From JAZKID01 sp963714065 (GTDB lineage: Bacteria > Pseudomonadota > Alphaproteobacteria > Rhizobiales > UBA4765): a stretch of DNA of 64,000 bases. The position numbers and the translations under genes were made by a program. The notes beneath the pieces are model-generated. The model had not been told where the DNA came from. It saw only the letters and a program-made list of their open reading frames with translations, and ran no database searches. Shown piece after piece: positions 62,082 to 64,000 of this stretch. The stretch lies in the NCBI GenBank assembly GCA_963714065.1, contig OY970226.1, positions 434,001-498,000 of the forward strand, written 5' to 3'. Position 1 is the stretch's first letter; each line of letters opens with the position of its first letter.

Positions 62082-64000
62082 CAGAGTTCACCCTTCATGA
62101 AAGAGGGCAGCCAGTTCTCATGCGCCTTGCGTAAGTTTTTGAGTTTCAGCGGCGGTTCGTTGCCGAGATGGATGGCATTGCCGCCCGTGACGCCGATTTT
62201 CTGTACGTGAATATTTTTTCCCTGCGCATCGGCGATAATTTTTTTTGCTTCGCCTGGCAGCGCGGTGATCACATAACGCGCCTGATCCTCGCCGAACCAG
62301 AAGGCGTGCGGGTGAGAGTGTTGTGCTGTATCAAGTTTAGCGCCGATATTGCCGGCCAGCGCCATCTCACCAAGCGCAACCAGCAAGCCGCCATCGGAAC
62401 AATCGTGGCAAGTATTAATGCGCCGCGCACCGATCAGATCGCGCACGAAAACGCCATGGCGTTTTTCTGTTTCTAGATCGACCGGCGGCGGCGCGCCGTT
62501 TTCCTCACCTATAATCTCGCGCAGGTAAATGCTTTGCCCCAGCCAGCCTTGTGTTTCACCGATCAGCAGGATTTCATCGCCCTCATTTTTGAAAGCGATC
62601 GTTGCCATAGTGCGGCAATCTTCCAGCAGGCCGACACCGCCGATGGCAGGTGTGGGCAAAATCGCATCGCCCGTCACCTTATTTTCATTATAGAGCGATA
62701 CGTTGCCGGAAACGACCGGGAAATCGAGTGCCTTGCACGCTTCCGCAATGCCCTCGACGCAGCCGACGAACTCGCCCATGATTTCCGGGCGCTCGGGCGA
62801 GCCGAAATTGAGATTATCGGTGATGGCAAGCGGCTTCCCGCCGACGGCGGTGATATTGCGCCAGGCTTCGACCACCGCCTGCTTGCCGCCCTCAAACGGG
62901 TCTGCAAAACAATAACGCGGTGTCACATCGCAGGTCAGCGCCAGCGCCTTGTGGCGATTCATGTCGAGGCGGACAATGGCCGCATCGCCGCCCGGGCGCT
63001 GCATGGTGTTGCCGAGGATGATGTGATCATACTGCTCCCACACCCAGCGGCGCGAGCAGAGATCGGGCGTGCCCATCAGCTTCGTTAAGGTTTCCGTCAG
63101 CGAATTCGGCGCGGGCACGCTCTCATTGGCAAGAACGGAGTTTGCGGTTTTGCGTTGATAAGGCCGATCATAAAGCGGCGCTTCGTCGCCAAGTTCTTTA
63201 ATTGGCAGGTCGGCCTTTACCTCGCCATGATGTTTGATGACGAAGCGGAGCGTGTCGGTCGTCTTGCCGATGATGGCAAAATCGAGCCCCCATTTGGTGA
63301 AGATCTTGCGCGCCAATGCCTCGCTCGAAGGCTTCAGCACCATCAGCATGCGCTCCTGGCTCTCGGACAGCATCATTTCGTAAGCGGTCATACCCTCTTC
63401 GCGGCAGGGTACGTTTGAAAGTTCAAGCTCGATACCGAGATTGCCTTTCGCACCCATCTCAACCGCAGAACAGGTGAGGCCCGCCGCACCCATATCCTGA
63501 ATGGCGATGATGGCATCTTCCTGCATCAGCTCAAGGCAGGCCTCTAACAGAAGCTTTTCCGCAAACGGGTCGCCCACTTGTACTGTAGGACGTTTTTCTT
63601 CCGATTTTTCGTCGAATTCGGCAGACGCCATGGTGGCGCCGTGAATACCGTCGCGGCCCGTTTTCGAGCCGAGATAGACGATAGGCATGCCGACACCGGT
63701 AGCCTTCGCGTAAAAAATGGAATCCTTTTTCGCAAGGCCCAGCGCGAAAGCATTGACGAGGCAATTGCCGTCATACTTTGAGTGGAAATTCACTTCGCCG
63801 CCCACCGTCGGCACGCCGAAGGAATTGCCATAAGCGCCGATGCCCGCGACAACGCCGCCGACAAGGTGTTTCGTTTTCGGATGGTCGGGCGAACCGAAAC
63901 GCAGCGCGTTCATGCAGGCAATCGGCCGCGCGCCCATGGTAAACACGTCACGCAGAATTCCGCCGACACCCGTCGTCGCGCCCTGAAACGGCTCGATATA
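62081..64000 (-). CDS. purL: Phosphoribosylformylglycinamidine synthase subunit PurL, 5' end beyond the window
   Basis: The frame is open to the right edge, starting IEPFQGATTGVGGILRDVFT. About 639 residues are present with the family blocks TMGARPIACMNALRFG, GVPTVGGEV, HGATMASAEF, MGAAGLTCSAVEMG, TNDNLNFGSPERPE-type AITDNLNFGSPERPE, VSGNVSLYNE and HDCSDGGLLVAL. It makes FGAM from FGAR in purine synthesis with PurQ and PurS. The missing part is about 100 residues. Confidence 0.96.
   Translation of the reverse strand, partial: YIEPFQGATTGVGGILRDVFTMGARPIACMNALRFGSPDHPKTKHLVGGVVAGIGAYGNSFGVPTVGGEVNFHSKYDGNCLVNAFALGLAKKDSIFYAKATGVGMPIVYLGSKTGRDGIHGATMASAEFDEKSEEKRPTVQVGDPFAEKLLLEACLELMQEDAIIAIQDMGAAGLTCSAVEMGAKGNLGIELELSNVPCREEGMTAYEMMLSESQERMLMVLKPSSEALARKIFTKWGLDFAIIGKTTDTLRFVIKHHGEVKADLPIKELGDEAPLYDRPYQRKTANSVLANESVPAPNSLTETLTKLMGTPDLCSRRWVWEQYDHIILGNTMQRPGGDAAIVRLDMNRHKALALTCDVTPRYCFADPFEGGKQAVVEAWRNITAVGGKPLAITDNLNFGSPERPEIMGEFVGCVEGIAEACKALDFPVVSGNVSLYNENKVTGDAILPTPAIGGVGLLEDCRTMATIAFKNEGDEILLIGETQGWLGQSIYLREIIGEENGAPPPVDLETEKRHGVFVRDLIGARRINTCHDCSDGGLLVALGEMALAGNIGAKLDTAQHSHPHAFWFGEDQARYVITALPGEAKKIIADAQGKNIHVQKIGVTGGNAIHLGNEPPLKLKNLRKAHENWLPSFMKGEL

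Overview
The window is a chromosomal segment of a free-standing alphaproteobacterium. The evidence is gene order and family content: AmiC-type amidase, penicillin-binding protein 1A and release factor 2 follow RNase E; a TolC, PopZ-like, ValRS and ExoR-like block is present; there are NDUFS4-type and UPF0314 proteins, and BolA directly follows purL. Housekeeping genes are visibly GC-rich. I cannot name the order from this sequence alone.

Layout. 1-3.1 kb: AsmA-like protein (cut by the window edge), a frameshifted Bcp peroxiredoxin and an M23 peptidase. 3.2-13.8 kb: prfB, mrcA and amiC, interleaved with orphan genes, a GIY-YIG/palindrome unit and a nested palindromic element. 14.2-16.6 kb: RNase E. 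16.7-18.5 kb: a cluster of three orphans, two of them tandem paralogs. 18.7-30.5 kb: the minus-strand secE-nusG-rplK-rplA-rplJ-rplL-rpoB-rpoC block with an L10 leader and one frameshift in rpoB. 30.5-43.7 kb: orphans, tRNA-Trp, HU, M32 carboxypeptidase, tRNA-Pro, membrane proteins, tRNA-Arg (two), a DEAD-box helicase, a PIN protein, a DipZ-like thiol redox protein, MsrB, tRNA-Cys and a DUF3309 peptide. 43.6-51.1 kb: TolC, PopZ-like, orphan, ValRS and ExoR-like. 51.1-60.1 kb: orphan, exonuclease III, DegP-like protease, ErpA with a two-component pair, IlvE, DinB and a ChaN/EreA-like orphan. 60.1-64 kb: PgsA, orphan, carbonic anhydrase, BolA and PurL (cut by the edge).

Two patterns stand out. 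First, sixteen unrecognised genes, together about 10 kb, sit singly or in small groups between otherwise conserved housekeeping genes. They look AT-richer than their neighbours, have no obvious signal peptides, and in two cases look like paralogous pairs. Second, the chromosome carries many palindromic repeats. They occur as inverted pairs, nested inside one another, abutting tRNA 3' ends, flanking a GIY-YIG nuclease gene next to a decayed copy of the prfB 3' end, and once in frame inside the essential valS gene, in the manner of Rickettsia palindromic elements.

The sequence has two single-base frameshifts, in bcp and in the essential rpoB. In both, removing the extra base restores both the protein and a GANTC site, the alphaproteobacterial CcrM methylation motif, so base-calling error at methylated sites is a leading explanation. 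The prfB frameshift, by contrast, is the classical programmed site.
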